The notes under the pieces were generated by a model that worked only from the letters and a program-made list of their open reading frames with translations, was not told the DNA's origin and ran no database searches. From Breoghania sp. L-A4 (GTDB lineage Bacteria > Pseudomonadota > Alphaproteobacteria > Rhizobiales > Stappiaceae), in contig NZ_CP031841.1 in the NCBI RefSeq assembly GCF_003432385.1, positions 4,768,501 through 4,832,500 of the forward strand: a DNA stretch of 64,000 nucleotides, read 5' to 3'. Positions 18,150-27,791 of the stretch are shown in pieces. The translations under genes and the position numbers were made by a program. Each line of letters opens with the position of its first letter. Positions within the stretch are counted from its first letter, which is position 1.

Positions 18150-19234
18150 CCCAGACAGCCGTACCGTTCCTCTTCATGCGCGGCGGCACGTCGCGCGGCC
18201 CCTACATGAACCGCGCGGACCTGCCCAAGGATCTCGACACGCTGTCGAAGGTTCTGGTGGCGGCGGTGGGCTCCGGCCATCCGCTGAACATCGACGGCAT
18301 CGGCGGTGGCGCCGCCGTGACCACCAAGGTCGCCATGCTGTCGCCGTCCGACGACGAATGGGCCGATGTCGACTATTTCTTCGCCCAGGTGTCGGTCGAG
18401 GATCAGCTCGTCGACTACAAGCCGACCTGCGGCAACATCCTCTCCGGCGTCGGACCGGCCGCGCTGGAAATGGGTCTCGTGAAACCCGCGGGCGACACCA
18501 CCCGGGTGCGCATCCGCGCGGTGAACACCAACGCGCGGGTGGAAGCCATCGTCGAGACACCGAACGGCGCGGTCGAATACGCTGGCGACGCCAAAATCGA
18601 CGGCGTGCCGGGCGGCGCCGCGCCGGTGCTTCTCAACTTCATGGATGTGGTCGGCTCCGCCACGGGCGCCCTGCTGCCCACCGGCAATCTGCGCGACGAG
18701 ATCGACGGCATCGAGGTCACCTGCATGGATGTGGCCATGCCGCTGACCATCGCACGCGCGGACGCATTCGGCCTCACGGGTTACGAAACAGCCGAGGAAC
18801 TGGACGCCAACCGCCCTTTCATGGAGCGGATGGAGGCCATTCGGCTTGAAGCCGGCAAGCGCATGGGCATGGGCGACGTCAGCAAGTCCGTGATGCCGAA
18901 ATTCGGCCTGCTGTCGCGGCCGCGCTCCGGCGGCACCGTGAGCGCGCGCTACTTCATGCCGTGGAACTGTCATCCCTCGATGGCGGTCACTGGCGCACAA
19001 TGCCTGGCGTCCTGTGTGCTGCGCGAAGGCACCGTCGCCGACGGTCTCGCAGATCTCCCCACGGGCACGCCCGCGCTGGTGCAGATCGAGCACCCCTCGG
19101 GCATCATCGACGTGACCGTGGACTACGAGGGCTCGGGCGCCGATTTCACTCTGAAATCCGCAGGCCTGTTGCGCACCGCCCGTCTGCTGGCTCGCGGCGA
19201 GCTGATGATCCCGCAGGCCGCCTGGTCGAAATAA
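18146..19234 (+). CDS. PrpF/GalD-family isomerase (4-oxalomesaconate tautomerase-like)
   Basis: A 362-residue cytoplasmic protein of the PrpF family (diaminopimelate-epimerase fold). PFLFMRGGTSRGPYM at the N-terminus, GIGGGAAVTTKVAML near 47, the KPTCGNILSGVGPAALEMG segment near 96, and GDVSKSVMPKFGLLS are family hallmarks. Members isomerise unsaturated tricarboxylates: GalD tautomerises 4-oxalomesaconate, PrpF isomerises methylaconitate. The ATGA overlap with the transporter gene set the start; an ATG 12 bases upstream is possible. Coupling to a tricarboxylate importer points to an imported aconitate-like acid; a link to the LigAB genes at 59 kb is conceivable but not shown. Confidence 0.88.
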   Translation: MTQTAVPFLFMRGGTSRGPYMNRADLPKDLDTLSKVLVAAVGSGHPLNIDGIGGGAAVTTKVAMLSPSDDEWADVDYFFAQVSVEDQLVDYKPTCGNILSGVGPAALEMGLVKPAGDTTRVRIRAVNTNARVEAIVETPNGAVEYAGDAKIDGVPGGAAPVLLNFMDVVGSATGALLPTGNLRDEIDGIEVTCMDVAMPLTIARADAFGLTGYETAEELDANRPFMERMEAIRLEAGKRMGMGDVSKSVMPKFGLLSRPRSGGTVSARYFMPWNCHPSMAVTGAQCLASCVLREGTVADGLADLPTGTPALVQIEHPSGIIDVTVDYEGSGADFTLKSAGLLRTARLLARGELMIPQAAWSK

Positions 19235-19243
19235 CAACGATCA

Positions 19244-19275
19244 GCATCCCGCGCCTTGAACAGGGTGCGGGATGC
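19244..19275. terminator. Terminator between convergent genes
   Basis: A 9-bp stem GCATCCCGC / GCGGGATGC with a 14-base loop between the isomerase gene (+) and the BKACE gene (-). T-rich sequence follows on the minus strand (TGATCGTTGTT). Probably bidirectional. Confidence 0.55.
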
Positions 19276-19295
19276 CTTGCTCTGAAGCGCTTGAT

Positions 19296-20231
19296 CTAGA
19301 AATTCACCCTGTCGCCGCCCTTGAGCTGCAGCATCGCGCGCGCTTCCGCCGGCGTGGCGATCTCATGGCCGAGTTCCTTGAGAATACGGCCGATCTTGGC
19401 CACCTGCTGGGCGTTGCTCTTCGCCAGCTCGCCGCGGCCGATGAACAGGCTGTCCTCCAGCCCCACGCGCACGTTGCCGCCCATCATCGCGGCCTGGGTC
19501 GCGAACGGCATCTGGTGCCGTCCCGCCGCCAGCACCGACCACTGGTAGTCGTCGCCGAACAGCTTGTCTGCCGTCTTCTTCATGAACATCAGATTGTCCA
19601 TGTCCGGCCCGATGCCGCCGAGGATGCCGAAAATCATTTGCACGAAGAACGGCGGCTTCACCAGGCCGCGGTCGACGAAATGCGCCAGATTGTAAAGATG
19701 GCCGGTGTCGTAGCACTCGTGCTCGAAGCGCGTGCCGTGCTCCTCGCCGAGCATCTTCAGGATTCGCTCGATATCCCGGAACGTGTTGCGGAAGATGAAG
19801 TCGTCGGTACCCCGCAGGTACGGCTCCTCCCAGTCGTGCTTGAAGGTGGGATAGCGGTCGGCGAGCGGAAAGATGCCGAAATTCATCGAGCCCATGTTCA
19901 GCGAGCACATTTCCGGCGCGGCCTTGAGCGGGGCCGCGAGCCGGTCCTCCACCGTCATGTTGAGCCCGCCACCGGTGGTGATGTTGATCACCGCGTCGCA
20001 GCTCTGCTTGATGCGCGGCAGGAATTCCATGAAGACCGCCGGATCCGGCGTCGGGCGGCCGTCGTTCGGGTCGCGGGCGTGCAGATGCAGGATCGAGGCA
20101 CCGGCTTCCGCCGCCTCGATCGCCTGGGTCGCGATCTCGTCGGGCGTCACCGGCAGATGCTCCGACATGGTCGGCGTGTGAATGCCACCGGTCACCGCGC
20201 AGGTGATGATGACCTTGTTGCTCTTCTTCAT
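19296..20231 (-). CDS. Beta-keto acid cleavage enzyme (BKACE, DUF849)
   Basis: A 311-residue Zn-dependent TIM-barrel enzyme of the Kce/BKACE family, which condenses a beta-keto acid with acetyl-CoA to give acetoacetate and a new acyl-CoA. TCAVTGGIHTPTMSEHLPVTPDEIA opens the protein; the metal ligands are visible as His49 and His51 (HLHARDP) and Glu259 (VRVGLEDSLF). Known members act on 3-keto-5-aminohexanoate or 3-dehydrocarnitine; the GGIHTPTMSEHLP loop differs from those and the substrate is unknown. It is the last gene of the long operon beginning at 29.05 kb, so its substrate should come from the SDR and dehydrogenase encoded there. Confidence 0.92.
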   Translation of the reverse strand: MKKSNKVIITCAVTGGIHTPTMSEHLPVTPDEIATQAIEAAEAGASILHLHARDPNDGRPTPDPAVFMEFLPRIKQSCDAVINITTGGGLNMTVEDRLAAPLKAAPEMCSLNMGSMNFGIFPLADRYPTFKHDWEEPYLRGTDDFIFRNTFRDIERILKMLGEEHGTRFEHECYDTGHLYNLAHFVDRGLVKPPFFVQMIFGILGGIGPDMDNLMFMKKTADKLFGDDYQWSVLAAGRHQMPFATQAAMMGGNVRVGLEDSLFIGRGELAKSNAQQVAKIGRILKELGHEIATPAEARAMLQLKGGDRVNF

Positions 20232-20246
20232 GTGCCGGTAGGCTCC

Positions 20247-21026
20247 CTATTCCTTGTCGATGATGGCGACGGCGCGCGTGAAGCCCGCCGAGGCGCCCTT
20301 GATCTTGAACGGAAAGCAGCTGACCTCGAACCCGTGCGGCGGCAGGCTTTCCAGATTGCTGAGCTTTTCGATGTGACAGTAGCCGGTGACCATGCCAGCC
20401 CGATGACCTTCCCAGATGATCGACGGATCGCCGGTCTCGGCGAAGGCCCGTGCGGTGTGAACGAAAGGCGCGTCCCAGCTCCAGGCGTCGGTGCCGGTGA
20501 CGCGCACGCCGCGTTCGGTCAGATAGAGCGTCGCCTCGCGGCCCATGCCGCAACCGGCCGCGAGATAGTCGTCCGCGCCGTAGCGGGCGCCGGCGCTGGT
20601 GTTGACCAGCACGATGTCGAGGGGCTCAAGTTCATGGCCGATGCGGGCGAGTTCCGCCTCGACCTCCGCCGCGCTCACCACATGCCCGTCGGCGAAATGC
20701 CGGAAATCGAGCTTCACGCCGCGCGAAAAACACCATTCCAGCGGCACCTCGTCGATGGTGATCGCGCGCTTGCCGCCGCCCATCGTGGAATGAAAATGAT
20801 AGGGCGCGTCCAGATGCGTGCCGTTGTGGGTGGAGACCGTCAGCGTCTCCACCGCCCAGCCCTCGCCCCCGGGAAGCTGATCCGGCGTGAGACCGGGAAA
20901 GAACGACGCCATCTGCGCCGCCGTCTCAGCATGCCCGTGATAGGCGATCTGCGGCAGCATCATCGGCGGATCGGACGCGATGCCCGCCTCCAGCGCGACC
21001 GAGAGATCAACAATCCTACGTGTCAT
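20247..21026 (-). CDS. Cyclase-family metal-dependent hydrolase (kynurenine formamidase-like), copy 2
   Basis: A 259-residue protein of the cyclase/KynB family. The divalent-metal motif is HNGTHLDAPYHF with His67, His71, Asp73 and His77. Family members hydrolyse N-formyl amides, cyclic imides, lactones or isatin. C-terminal GTDAWSWDAPF, EGHRAGMVTGYCHIEKLSNL and FPFKIKGASAGFTRAVAII match the family. The ATG overlaps the livM stop (ATGA), so it is translationally coupled to the importer. A second, only distantly similar member opens the same operon at 29.05 kb; two such enzymes in one operon suggest two ring- or amide-opening steps. Confidence 0.88.
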   Translation of the reverse strand: MTRRIVDLSVALEAGIASDPPMMLPQIAYHGHAETAAQMASFFPGLTPDQLPGGEGWAVETLTVSTHNGTHLDAPYHFHSTMGGGKRAITIDEVPLEWCFSRGVKLDFRHFADGHVVSAAEVEAELARIGHELEPLDIVLVNTSAGARYGADDYLAAGCGMGREATLYLTERGVRVTGTDAWSWDAPFVHTARAFAETGDPSIIWEGHRAGMVTGYCHIEKLSNLESLPPHGFEVSCFPFKIKGASAGFTRAVAIIDKE

Positions 21027-22045
21027 GACGTCCCCTCCGACGCGCCCGTCGCCACCACCCGGCGGCGCACGGGAAACAGTTCCAGTCCGCTGCGGTCGGC
21101 AATGTAACCCCAAAGTCCCTTGGGCGCCTTGAGCATGATCGCGATGGCGACCGCGCCGAGGATCAGCAGGTAAACCGTGCCGAGATCGGCCAGCGTTTCG
21201 CGCAGGGCGAAGAACACCAGCGTGCCGACGATCGGCCCCTCGATCCGGCCGATACCACCGATCACCGTGATGAAGATGACATACGCCGTCCAGTCGTTGA
21301 TGGAGAAGGCGGCGTCGGGCGAGATGCGGAGTTTTTGCAGGAAGATCAGCGCGCCGATCATGCCAGTAGCGCCCGCGGTCGCCAGATAGACCATGAATTT
21401 CGTGCGCCAGATGTCGATACCGACGCTCTGCGACGCGGTCTCGTCGTCGCGGATGGCGGTCAGCGCGAGGCCGGGGCGGGAGCGCAGCAGCCAGTAGACC
21501 AGCAGCAACACGGCCACCGCCAGCGCCAGCGCCAGCCAGTAGACGGTCCATTCGCGCCCGTCGCGGCTTGAGGCCAGGGCCTTGACCACGCCGATCGGCA
21601 GACTGATGCCCGAGCCGCCGCCGAGCGACTGCACTTGCGCGAAGACAAGCCGGAAGACCTCGGCCACCACCCAGGTGCCGATGGCGAAATAGGCCCCGCG
21701 CAGCCGGAAGATCAGCGCGCCGACGGGCGCCGCCACGAGCACCGAGAGAACCCCCGCCAGCGGGATGGCCGCCAGCGGATGAACACCGAAAAACATCGCC
21801 AGCGCGAACAGCATGTAGCCGCCGAAACCGACAAACGCCTGCTGGCCGACGGAGACCAGTCCCGTGTATCCCGCCAGCAGGTTCCACAGGCTGGCCAGCG
21901 CCAGATAGCTGTAGAGTTCCGCCATCAGCCGCATGTCCGAGCGGCCCGCCCAGAGCGGCGCCGCCGCCAGCGCGCCCACCAGCAGCACAAAAGTGACGGC
22001 GCTGATACGGCTGGCGCGCGTGGCCCTTTCGATCGTGTAAGTCAC
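21023..22045 (-). CDS. livM: Branched-chain-type ABC transporter permease LivM
   Basis: A 340-residue inner-membrane permease with about ten helices. YSYLALASLWNLLAGYTGLVSVGQQAFVGFGGY near residues 45-75 and FRLRGAYFAIGTWVVAEVFR are LivM hallmarks; the coupling loop is AIRDDETASQSVGIDIWRTKFMVY. The start is taken as the GTG at 22045, seven bases after GGAGG; another in-frame GTG overlaps the livH stop. Works with LivH, LivG, LivF and the binding protein upstream. The substrate need not be an amino acid; Liv-type systems also import aromatic acids, amides and urea. Confidence 0.9.
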   Translation of the reverse strand: MTYTIERATRASRISAVTFVLLVGALAAAPLWAGRSDMRLMAELYSYLALASLWNLLAGYTGLVSVGQQAFVGFGGYMLFALAMFFGVHPLAAIPLAGVLSVLVAAPVGALIFRLRGAYFAIGTWVVAEVFRLVFAQVQSLGGGSGISLPIGVVKALASSRDGREWTVYWLALALAVAVLLLVYWLLRSRPGLALTAIRDDETASQSVGIDIWRTKFMVYLATAGATGMIGALIFLQKLRISPDAAFSINDWTAYVIFITVIGGIGRIEGPIVGTLVFFALRETLADLGTVYLLILGAVAIAIMLKAPKGLWGYIADRSGLELFPVRRRVVATGASEGTS

Positions 22046-22047
22046 GC

Positions 22048-22911
22048 TCACCCCTCCATCCTCGGCAACAGACCCCTGGGACGAAAGGCGAGAACCACCA
22101 GGAAGGCGATGTGCCCCGCGAGCAATTGCCAGCCGGGATTGATCTGCGCGCCGATCGTCTGCGCGACACCCAGAATCACGCCACCGATCAGCGTGCCCCA
22201 CAGGTTGCCCAAGCCACCAATGACCACCGCCTCGAAGCCGAAAATCAGACGCGCGGGCCCGGTGGAGGGATCGAAATTGGTGCGCATGGCGAGAAACACG
22301 CCGGCCACCGCCACCACCGCCATGGAAAGCGCCATGGCGAGGCCGTAGACATGGTTGTTGTCGAGCCCCATCAACCGGGCGACCTCCGGATCGTCCGAGG
22401 TGGCGCGAAAGGCGCGGCCCAGTGCTGTGCGATAGAACACGCCCTGCAATCCGGCGATCACCGCGATGGCGCTGGCGAACATCAGGAGTGGCAGCACGCC
22501 GACGGAGATGCCGCCAAGCGACAGGCTGGCGACCTCCAGCGCGCCGGCGTCCAGCTTCTGGCTGTCGGCCGTATAGATCTCCAGCAGGCCGTTCTGGATA
22601 ATCACCGACAGACCGAAGGTGACCAGCAGCGGCGGCAGCAGGTCTTTGCCCAGCGTGCGGTTGAGGATGCCGCGCTGCAAGCCGTAGCCGATGACCGCCA
22701 TCAGCGGCACGACGACGGCCAGCGAGCCGAGCGGATTGAGCCCGGTGCCCTCGACCACGCTCAACGCGACAAAGGCGGAGAACACGATCAGGTCGCCATG
22801 GGCGATGTTAACCAGCCGCATGACGCCGAAGATCAGCGACAGACCGGCGGCGAAAAACGCATAGAGACCGCCCAGCAGCACTCCCTGAACGATGGCGTTG
22901 ATCCACTCCAC
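22048..22911 (-). CDS. livH: Branched-chain-type ABC transporter permease LivH
   Basis: A 287-residue permease with about eight helices. VLLGGLYAFFAAGLSLIFGVMRLVNIAHGD at the N-terminus and the coupling loop YRTALGRAFRATSDDPEVARLMGLDNN are diagnostic of LivH. GGVILGVAQTIGAQINP lies near the C-terminus. The stop is within a few bases of the livM start, and the start is one base from the livF stop, so the four transport genes form one translationally coupled block. Confidence 0.92.
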   Translation of the reverse strand: MEWINAIVQGVLLGGLYAFFAAGLSLIFGVMRLVNIAHGDLIVFSAFVALSVVEGTGLNPLGSLAVVVPLMAVIGYGLQRGILNRTLGKDLLPPLLVTFGLSVIIQNGLLEIYTADSQKLDAGALEVASLSLGGISVGVLPLLMFASAIAVIAGLQGVFYRTALGRAFRATSDDPEVARLMGLDNNHVYGLAMALSMAVVAVAGVFLAMRTNFDPSTGPARLIFGFEAVVIGGLGNLWGTLIGGVILGVAQTIGAQINPGWQLLAGHIAFLVVLAFRPRGLLPRMEG

Positions 22912-22912
22912 G

Positions 22913-23609
<697 letters not shown>

Positions 23610-23617
<8 letters not shown>

Positions 23618-24338
23618 CGGCGGCGATCCCCATGTAGATCTCCGCGACCTGCGGCGAGCGGATGACCTCGTGAGGGTCGCCTTCCGCGATCTTCACGCCG
23701 AAGTTGATCACCACGAGACGGTCGACCACCGCCAGAAGCGCGTGCACGATGTGTTCGATCCAGATGAGCGACACGCCGGTCGCGCGGATGTCGCCGATCA
23801 CCGCGATCAGCGCGGCGCATTCGCGTTCCGTGAGCCCGCCGGCGATCTCGTCGAGCAGCAGGACTTTCGGGTCCGTCGCCAGCGCCCGGGCCAGTTCCAG
23901 CCGCTTGCGCTCCAGAAGCGTCAGCGATCCGGCGCGCGCGTTGGCCTTCGGCGCAAGTCCGGTCAGCTCCAGCACTTCCAGCGCGCGGCCGCTCGCCGCC
24001 CTTTCCCCGCAGGGACCGCCGAAGGCCGCCGCCGTGAGCACGTTCTCATAGACGCTCATGTCGCCGAACGGCTTGGGGATCTGGAAGGAGCGTGCGATCC
24101 CCTGACGGCACCGCGCCGCCACCGGCAGATGCGCGATCGGTCTGCCGAAATGCAGGATCTCGCCACGATCGACCTTGAGCGTGCCGGTGATCAGGTTGAA
24201 CATCGACGTCTTGCCCGCGCCGTTCGGCCCGATGACGCCGAGCGCCTCGCCGGCCTCCAGCTCCAGATCCAGCGAGTCGGCCACAACGACGGCGCCGAAG
24301 GCCTTCGAGACACCCTTGAGATGCAGTGCTTTTTCCAT
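23610..24338 (-). CDS. livG: Branched-chain-type ABC transporter ATPase LivG
   Basis: A 242-residue ABC ATPase of the LivG type. Walker A is GPNGAGKTS, then NLITGTLKVDRGEI, the RSFQIPKPFGDMSVYENVLTAA switch region, LTLLERKRLELARALA in place of the usual LSGGQ signature, and Walker B VLLLDEIAGGLTE. The signature change (LTLLE where many LivG proteins have LSYGQ) is common in some Liv ATPases. Its C-terminus shows the LivG-type GDPHEVIRSPQVAEIYMG ending. A truncated aldehyde dehydrogenase reading frame lies 17 bases upstream. Confidence 0.9.
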
Positions 24339-24355
24339 GACGCCTGATGCCGGGC

Positions 24356-24655
24356 TTAGATCGGGTGATGCTGGTCGGGATCCTCAATGGTCACCCACTG
24401 GATCTCGGTGAAGGCGTCGGCGCGCGCAAGCAGCAGGCGGCTGGCTTCCAGCAGAGTATCGCGCCGCGCATTGGGCGCCGTCCACAAGCAGCCCACGAAG
24501 GCGCACGCCGCGGAATCGGCCGGCATCACTGCATCCTCGGCGCTGGCGGCCGCGGCCAATGTGACCACCTCGCCGAACACCGGATTGCGGCGTTCGAACG
24601 TCGCGCCGCCCCGCGCCGGCACTGTCTCATTGTCCAACAGCAGTCCCGCCTCCAC
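24356..24655 (-). pseudogene. Truncated aldehyde dehydrogenase, N-terminal remnant
   Basis: A 99-residue frame beginning MEAGLLLDNETVPARGGATFERRNPVFGEV, followed by AAAASAEDAVMPADSAACAF and RRDTLLEASRLLLARADAF. This is the N-terminal region of vanillin/benzaldehyde-type aldehyde dehydrogenases, which are about 480 residues. Homology stops near residue 84, the end reads EIQWVTIEDPDQHHPI, and the catalytic Cys/Glu region is absent. The start is a GTG with a strong GGGGAGG ribosome-binding site six bases away, so the remnant is probably still translated. It sits between the binding-protein and livG genes; an internal deletion removing most of the gene is the simplest explanation. Confidence 0.75.
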
Positions 24656-24698
24656 GGCAGACCTCCCCGGCTGGGATGAAGTGTGATCGGTCGGATGC

Positions 24699-24732
24699 GC
24701 GCGGCGTCACGGCAGAAGCCGCGACGCCGCGC
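24699..24732 (-). promoter_or_regulatory. Hairpin after the Liv-type binding-protein gene
   Basis: A 10-bp stem GCGCGGCGTC / GACGCCGCGC, extended inside by CGGC/GCCG around an AGAA loop after one mismatch. It begins 4 bases past the stop codon of the binding-protein gene. No T-run follows, so mRNA protection or partial attenuation is more likely than full termination. Confidence 0.5.
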
Positions 24733-24736
24733 AGGC

Positions 24737-26029
24737 TTACAGCAGCTTGAGCTCGCCCGTCTTCGGGATCTCGGGAGCATGCTTGTTGGCGGTGATCACC
24801 AGATCATAGCCGTCGCCCGCCTTCTGCCACTGGCCCGCCACCAGAGGCGTCTTGGAGACGTTGCGCACCGGCCCGTTCGACCAGTCGACCTTGCCGACCA
24901 TCGTGTCGAGGCTGGTGGTGCGCACCGCCTCGAGAATCGACGCAGGATCCTCCAGATCGGCCGCGCGCTTGACCACATCGGCCACCACCTCGTAAAGCGC
25001 GTGCTGGAAGCCGATCGGCTGCGTCCAGGGCCGGTTCGTCGCCTCCACATAGCCGTCGGCGAGCTGGCGCGCGCTCTGGCCCGTGAGGCTTGAGGTAAAC
25101 GGATGGCTCGGCGACCACCAAATTTCCGTCGTCAGCCCGTCGCCCCGGTCGCCCAGCGAGTCGATCACAGAAGGAAACAGCAGCGCCTTGCCGATGGTGA
25201 CGATCTTCGGATTAAGCCCCTGCTGCGCCGCCTGCGACCAGAAGGTGGCGAAATCCGGCGGGATCATCACGCCGGTGACGATCTCGCAGCCGGCTTCCTT
25301 GAACGCGGAAATCTGGGCGGAGAAGTCATCCGACATGGGCTGATAGCGGCCCGGATCGGTCAGTGTGAAGCCCGCGGCGGCGAGCGGTTTGGGAAAGCCC
25401 AGATTGGCGTCGCCCCAGGCGTTGCCGTCCGCATCGTTGGGGAACAGTCCGCCGACGCTCTTGCCGACGCCCGGCTGGTCCCACAGATCGGTGAAGGCGC
25501 CGATGACGTCCTCCAGCCCCCAGAAGAAGTGATAGGTGTAGTCGAAGCCCGTCGCGGGATCGCCGTTGCGGCCGAAGAAATATGGCTGCCAGGGGCAGTT
25601 GGTGGTGATGCACGGAACCTCGTTGATTTCCGCCTGATCGGAGATCGGGTTGACGACGTCCGGCGTCGCCGTGCCCACGAGAATGTCCACCTCATCGCCA
25701 AGCAACAGCTCGGAGGCGACTTCCGCCGCCCGATTGGGATTGGACTGGGCGTCCTTCTCGATGATCTCGATCGCCCAGGTCTTGCCGTTATTCTCGATGC
25801 CGCCGGCAAACGTCTCGCGGATGCCTTTGAGAATATGCGCGTCGGCCTCGCCGAAGCCGGCCAGCGGCCCGGTGATCGGGCTGACATGGCCAATCTTCAG
25901 CGTCGGAGTGGCGGCATAGGCGCGGCTGTGCCGCAGGATAGCCGGCAGCGCCAGCGCCGCGGCGCCGCCCCTGAGCAGCGTGCGCCGGTCGACGCCCCCA
26001 TGCTTCATTCCATGCGATATGCGAGCCAT
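24737..26029 (-). CDS. Branched-chain-type ABC transporter substrate-binding protein
   Basis: A 430-residue periplasmic protein of the Peripla_BP_6 (LivK-like) family. It starts at the ATG at 26029, four bases after GGGAGGA. The N-terminus carries a twin-arginine export signal (Arg15-Arg16 in DRRTLLRGG) followed by a hydrophobic stretch ending AYAA. KIGHVSPITGPLAGFGEAD and later GTATPDVVNPISDQAEINEVPCITT are family-typical. At 430 residues it belongs to the long group often found with aromatic or amide catabolism rather than amino-acid uptake. It lies between the dehydrogenase gene and the permease/ATPase block. Confidence 0.9.
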   Translation of the reverse strand: MARISHGMKHGGVDRRTLLRGGAAALALPAILRHSRAYAATPTLKIGHVSPITGPLAGFGEADAHILKGIRETFAGGIENNGKTWAIEIIEKDAQSNPNRAAEVASELLLGDEVDILVGTATPDVVNPISDQAEINEVPCITTNCPWQPYFFGRNGDPATGFDYTYHFFWGLEDVIGAFTDLWDQPGVGKSVGGLFPNDADGNAWGDANLGFPKPLAAAGFTLTDPGRYQPMSDDFSAQISAFKEAGCEIVTGVMIPPDFATFWSQAAQQGLNPKIVTIGKALLFPSVIDSLGDRGDGLTTEIWWSPSHPFTSSLTGQSARQLADGYVEATNRPWTQPIGFQHALYEVVADVVKRAADLEDPASILEAVRTTSLDTMVGKVDWSNGPVRNVSKTPLVAGQWQKAGDGYDLVITANKHAPEIPKTGELKLL

Positions 26030-26072
26030 GGTTTCCTCCCAGGATTGCATGTGCGTTATGAACGGGCGCCCT

Positions 26073-26987
26073 CTATTCACCCGCCTGCGCGGCCGCCTTC
26101 TTCAGGTGACCAAGGACACGGGCGCGGAGATCTTTCTGCTCCTTTTGCGTCCACGTCCGAAAACCTTCTCCTGATTTCATTCCCAGCCGGCCGGATGCCA
26201 CAAGCTCTTCGAGATGCGGCAATGGCCCCGGCGTATGATCGATATGGGGCAACACATTGCGGTGGATGTCCAGCGTCAGATCTGTGCCGACCAGGTCGGC
26301 GTTCTCCAAAGGCCCCAACACGGCGAGCCTGCGGCCGAAACTGGCCTTGACGACCGTGTCGACGGTCTCCGCGTCGCAAACCCCCTCCTGCACCAAAGCG
26401 ATGGCCTCGCGCCACAGGGCGTGCTGCAGCCTGTTGCCGACAAAGCCGGCGACGTCCCTTTTCACATGCACCGGCGTCTTGCCGACGGAGGTGAGCAGCG
26501 CGATCATCCGCGCGACGGTGTCCGCCGAAGTGCCCGCGCCCTGCACCACCTCAACCAGCGGCACCAGATAAGGCGGGTTCCACCAATGGGTGCCGACGAC
26601 CCGGTGCCGGCTTTCCAGATGCCCGCCGATGATGCCGATCGGAATCACCGAGGTGTTGGAGGCGAGGATGGCGTCCGGCCGGGCGGCCTGCTCAAGCGCT
26701 GAAAAGATCGCCTGTTTCAGCTCCGGCTTTTCCGGCGCCGCCTCGAAGACGACGTCCGCATCGCCTGCCGCATCCTCGAGCGTCGCCGCCGGCGAGACGT
26801 GCTCCACCGCCGCGGGATCCAGATCGAGATCGCGCAGGTTAGCGGCGATGCGCTCCTTGAGGGTGGCCAGGCTTTCGGCGACGGGATCGTGCACCCGCAC
26901 GTCGTGGCCTGCCACGGCGAAGACCTGGGCGATGCCGTGGCCCATGAGCCCGGCGCCGATGATTCCGATACGGGCCTTTTCCGTCAT
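26073..26987 (-). CDS. 3-hydroxyacyl-CoA-dehydrogenase-family NAD-dependent dehydrogenase
   Basis: A 304-residue cytoplasmic enzyme. The NAD site is GIIGAGLMGHGIAQVFAVAGHDV at residues 8-30; SNTSVIPIG (about 109-117) and the catalytic-His motif THWWNPPYLVPLVEVV (about 133-148) follow, then the C-terminal helical domain (DVAGFVGNRLQHALWREAIALV). This single-domain group includes L-carnitine dehydrogenase, L-gulonate dehydrogenase and a pyridoxine-pathway dehydrogenase, so the substrate need not be a CoA ester. With BKACE in the same operon, oxidation of a 3-hydroxy acid to the beta-keto acid is the natural inference. The stop codon of the SDR gene lies 3 bases upstream. Confidence 0.9.
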   Translation of the reverse strand: MTEKARIGIIGAGLMGHGIAQVFAVAGHDVRVHDPVAESLATLKERIAANLRDLDLDPAAVEHVSPAATLEDAAGDADVVFEAAPEKPELKQAIFSALEQAARPDAILASNTSVIPIGIIGGHLESRHRVVGTHWWNPPYLVPLVEVVQGAGTSADTVARMIALLTSVGKTPVHVKRDVAGFVGNRLQHALWREAIALVQEGVCDAETVDTVVKASFGRRLAVLGPLENADLVGTDLTLDIHRNVLPHIDHTPGPLPHLEELVASGRLGMKSGEGFRTWTQKEQKDLRARVLGHLKKAAAQAGE

Positions 26988-26990
26988 GCC

Positions 26991-27791
26991 TCAGCCCGCC
27001 GTATAGCCGCCGTCGGCATAGAGAATATGCCCGGTGTAGAAGTCGGATGCCCTGGAGGCGAGAAACAGCAGCGGCCCCGCCAGATCCTCAGGCTCGCCCA
27101 GCCGCCCCTTGGGCACGCGGGCCAGAAACCCCTTGCGCACGGCCTGCGCCTGATCGGTCTCCTCGAACATCCAGGCGGTCAGCGGCGAACGGAACACGGT
27201 GGGCGCGATCGCATTGACGGTGATGCCGCTCTCGCCCCATTCGCAGCCCAGCGCCTTCGTCATGCCGTCGACGGCGGACTTCGACGCGCAATAGGCGGTG
27301 TAGCCGGCCGGATGGCCGAGCAGCCCGCGCGCCGAGGACATCAGCACCACCTTGCCGCCCTCCCCCTGTTCCAGCATGCGCTTTCCGGCGGCGCGCGCCA
27401 TCAGCCACGACTGGGTGACATTGGCGTCCATCACATCGAGAAACCGCACGGGGTCCATCTCGGTGATCTTGCAGACGTCGTTCTTGCCCGAGGCGACCAC
27501 CAGGATATCCACCCGCCCGAAGGCCTTGACGGCGTCAGCGACGATGCCGTCGCAGGCCGCCTCTCTGTCGGGACGGGCGTTGACGGTGGCGACTTCCGCG
27601 CCCAGATCCCGGCATTCGCCCGCCACCTGGTCCAATGCCTCGGCATTACCGGCCACCGCGACGACACGCGCACCGGCCCCGGCAAGAATTTTCGACGCCA
27701 GCGCGCCGAAGGCGCCGGACGCGCCGGTGACGATCGCGACCTTGCCCTTCACGTCGAACAGGTCCGCAGGGTTCTTGAGAAAGTCGCTCAT
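26991..27791 (-). CDS. Short-chain dehydrogenase/reductase (SDR)
   Basis: A 266-residue classical SDR. Cofactor motif TGASGAFG near residues 21-28, NARPD in the second strand region, catalytic SSARGLLGHPAGYTAYCASK with Ser, Tyr and Lys, and the C-terminal GHILYADGGYTAG. The ATG at 27791 overlaps the cupin gene stop (ATGA) and gives the family-length N-terminus. Several SDRs of this form (gluconate 5-dehydrogenase-like) oxidise secondary alcohols. Substrate unknown; it is the second NAD(P) oxidoreductase in the operon. Confidence 0.9.
   Translation of the reverse strand: MSDFLKNPADLFDVKGKVAIVTGASGAFGALASKILAGAGARVVAVAGNAEALDQVAGECRDLGAEVATVNARPDREAACDGIVADAVKAFGRVDILVVASGKNDVCKITEMDPVRFLDVMDANVTQSWLMARAAGKRMLEQGEGGKVVLMSSARGLLGHPAGYTAYCASKSAVDGMTKALGCEWGESGITVNAIAPTVFRSPLTAWMFEETDQAQAVRKGFLARVPKGRLGEPEDLAGPLLFLASRASDFYTGHILYADGGYTAG

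Noticed and set aside
19272-21107. 611-residue plus-strand frame opposite the BKACE and cyclase genes
   Set aside because: Antisense to well-supported genes; sequence is low-complexity in His/Arg/Ala and crosses two real gene borders.
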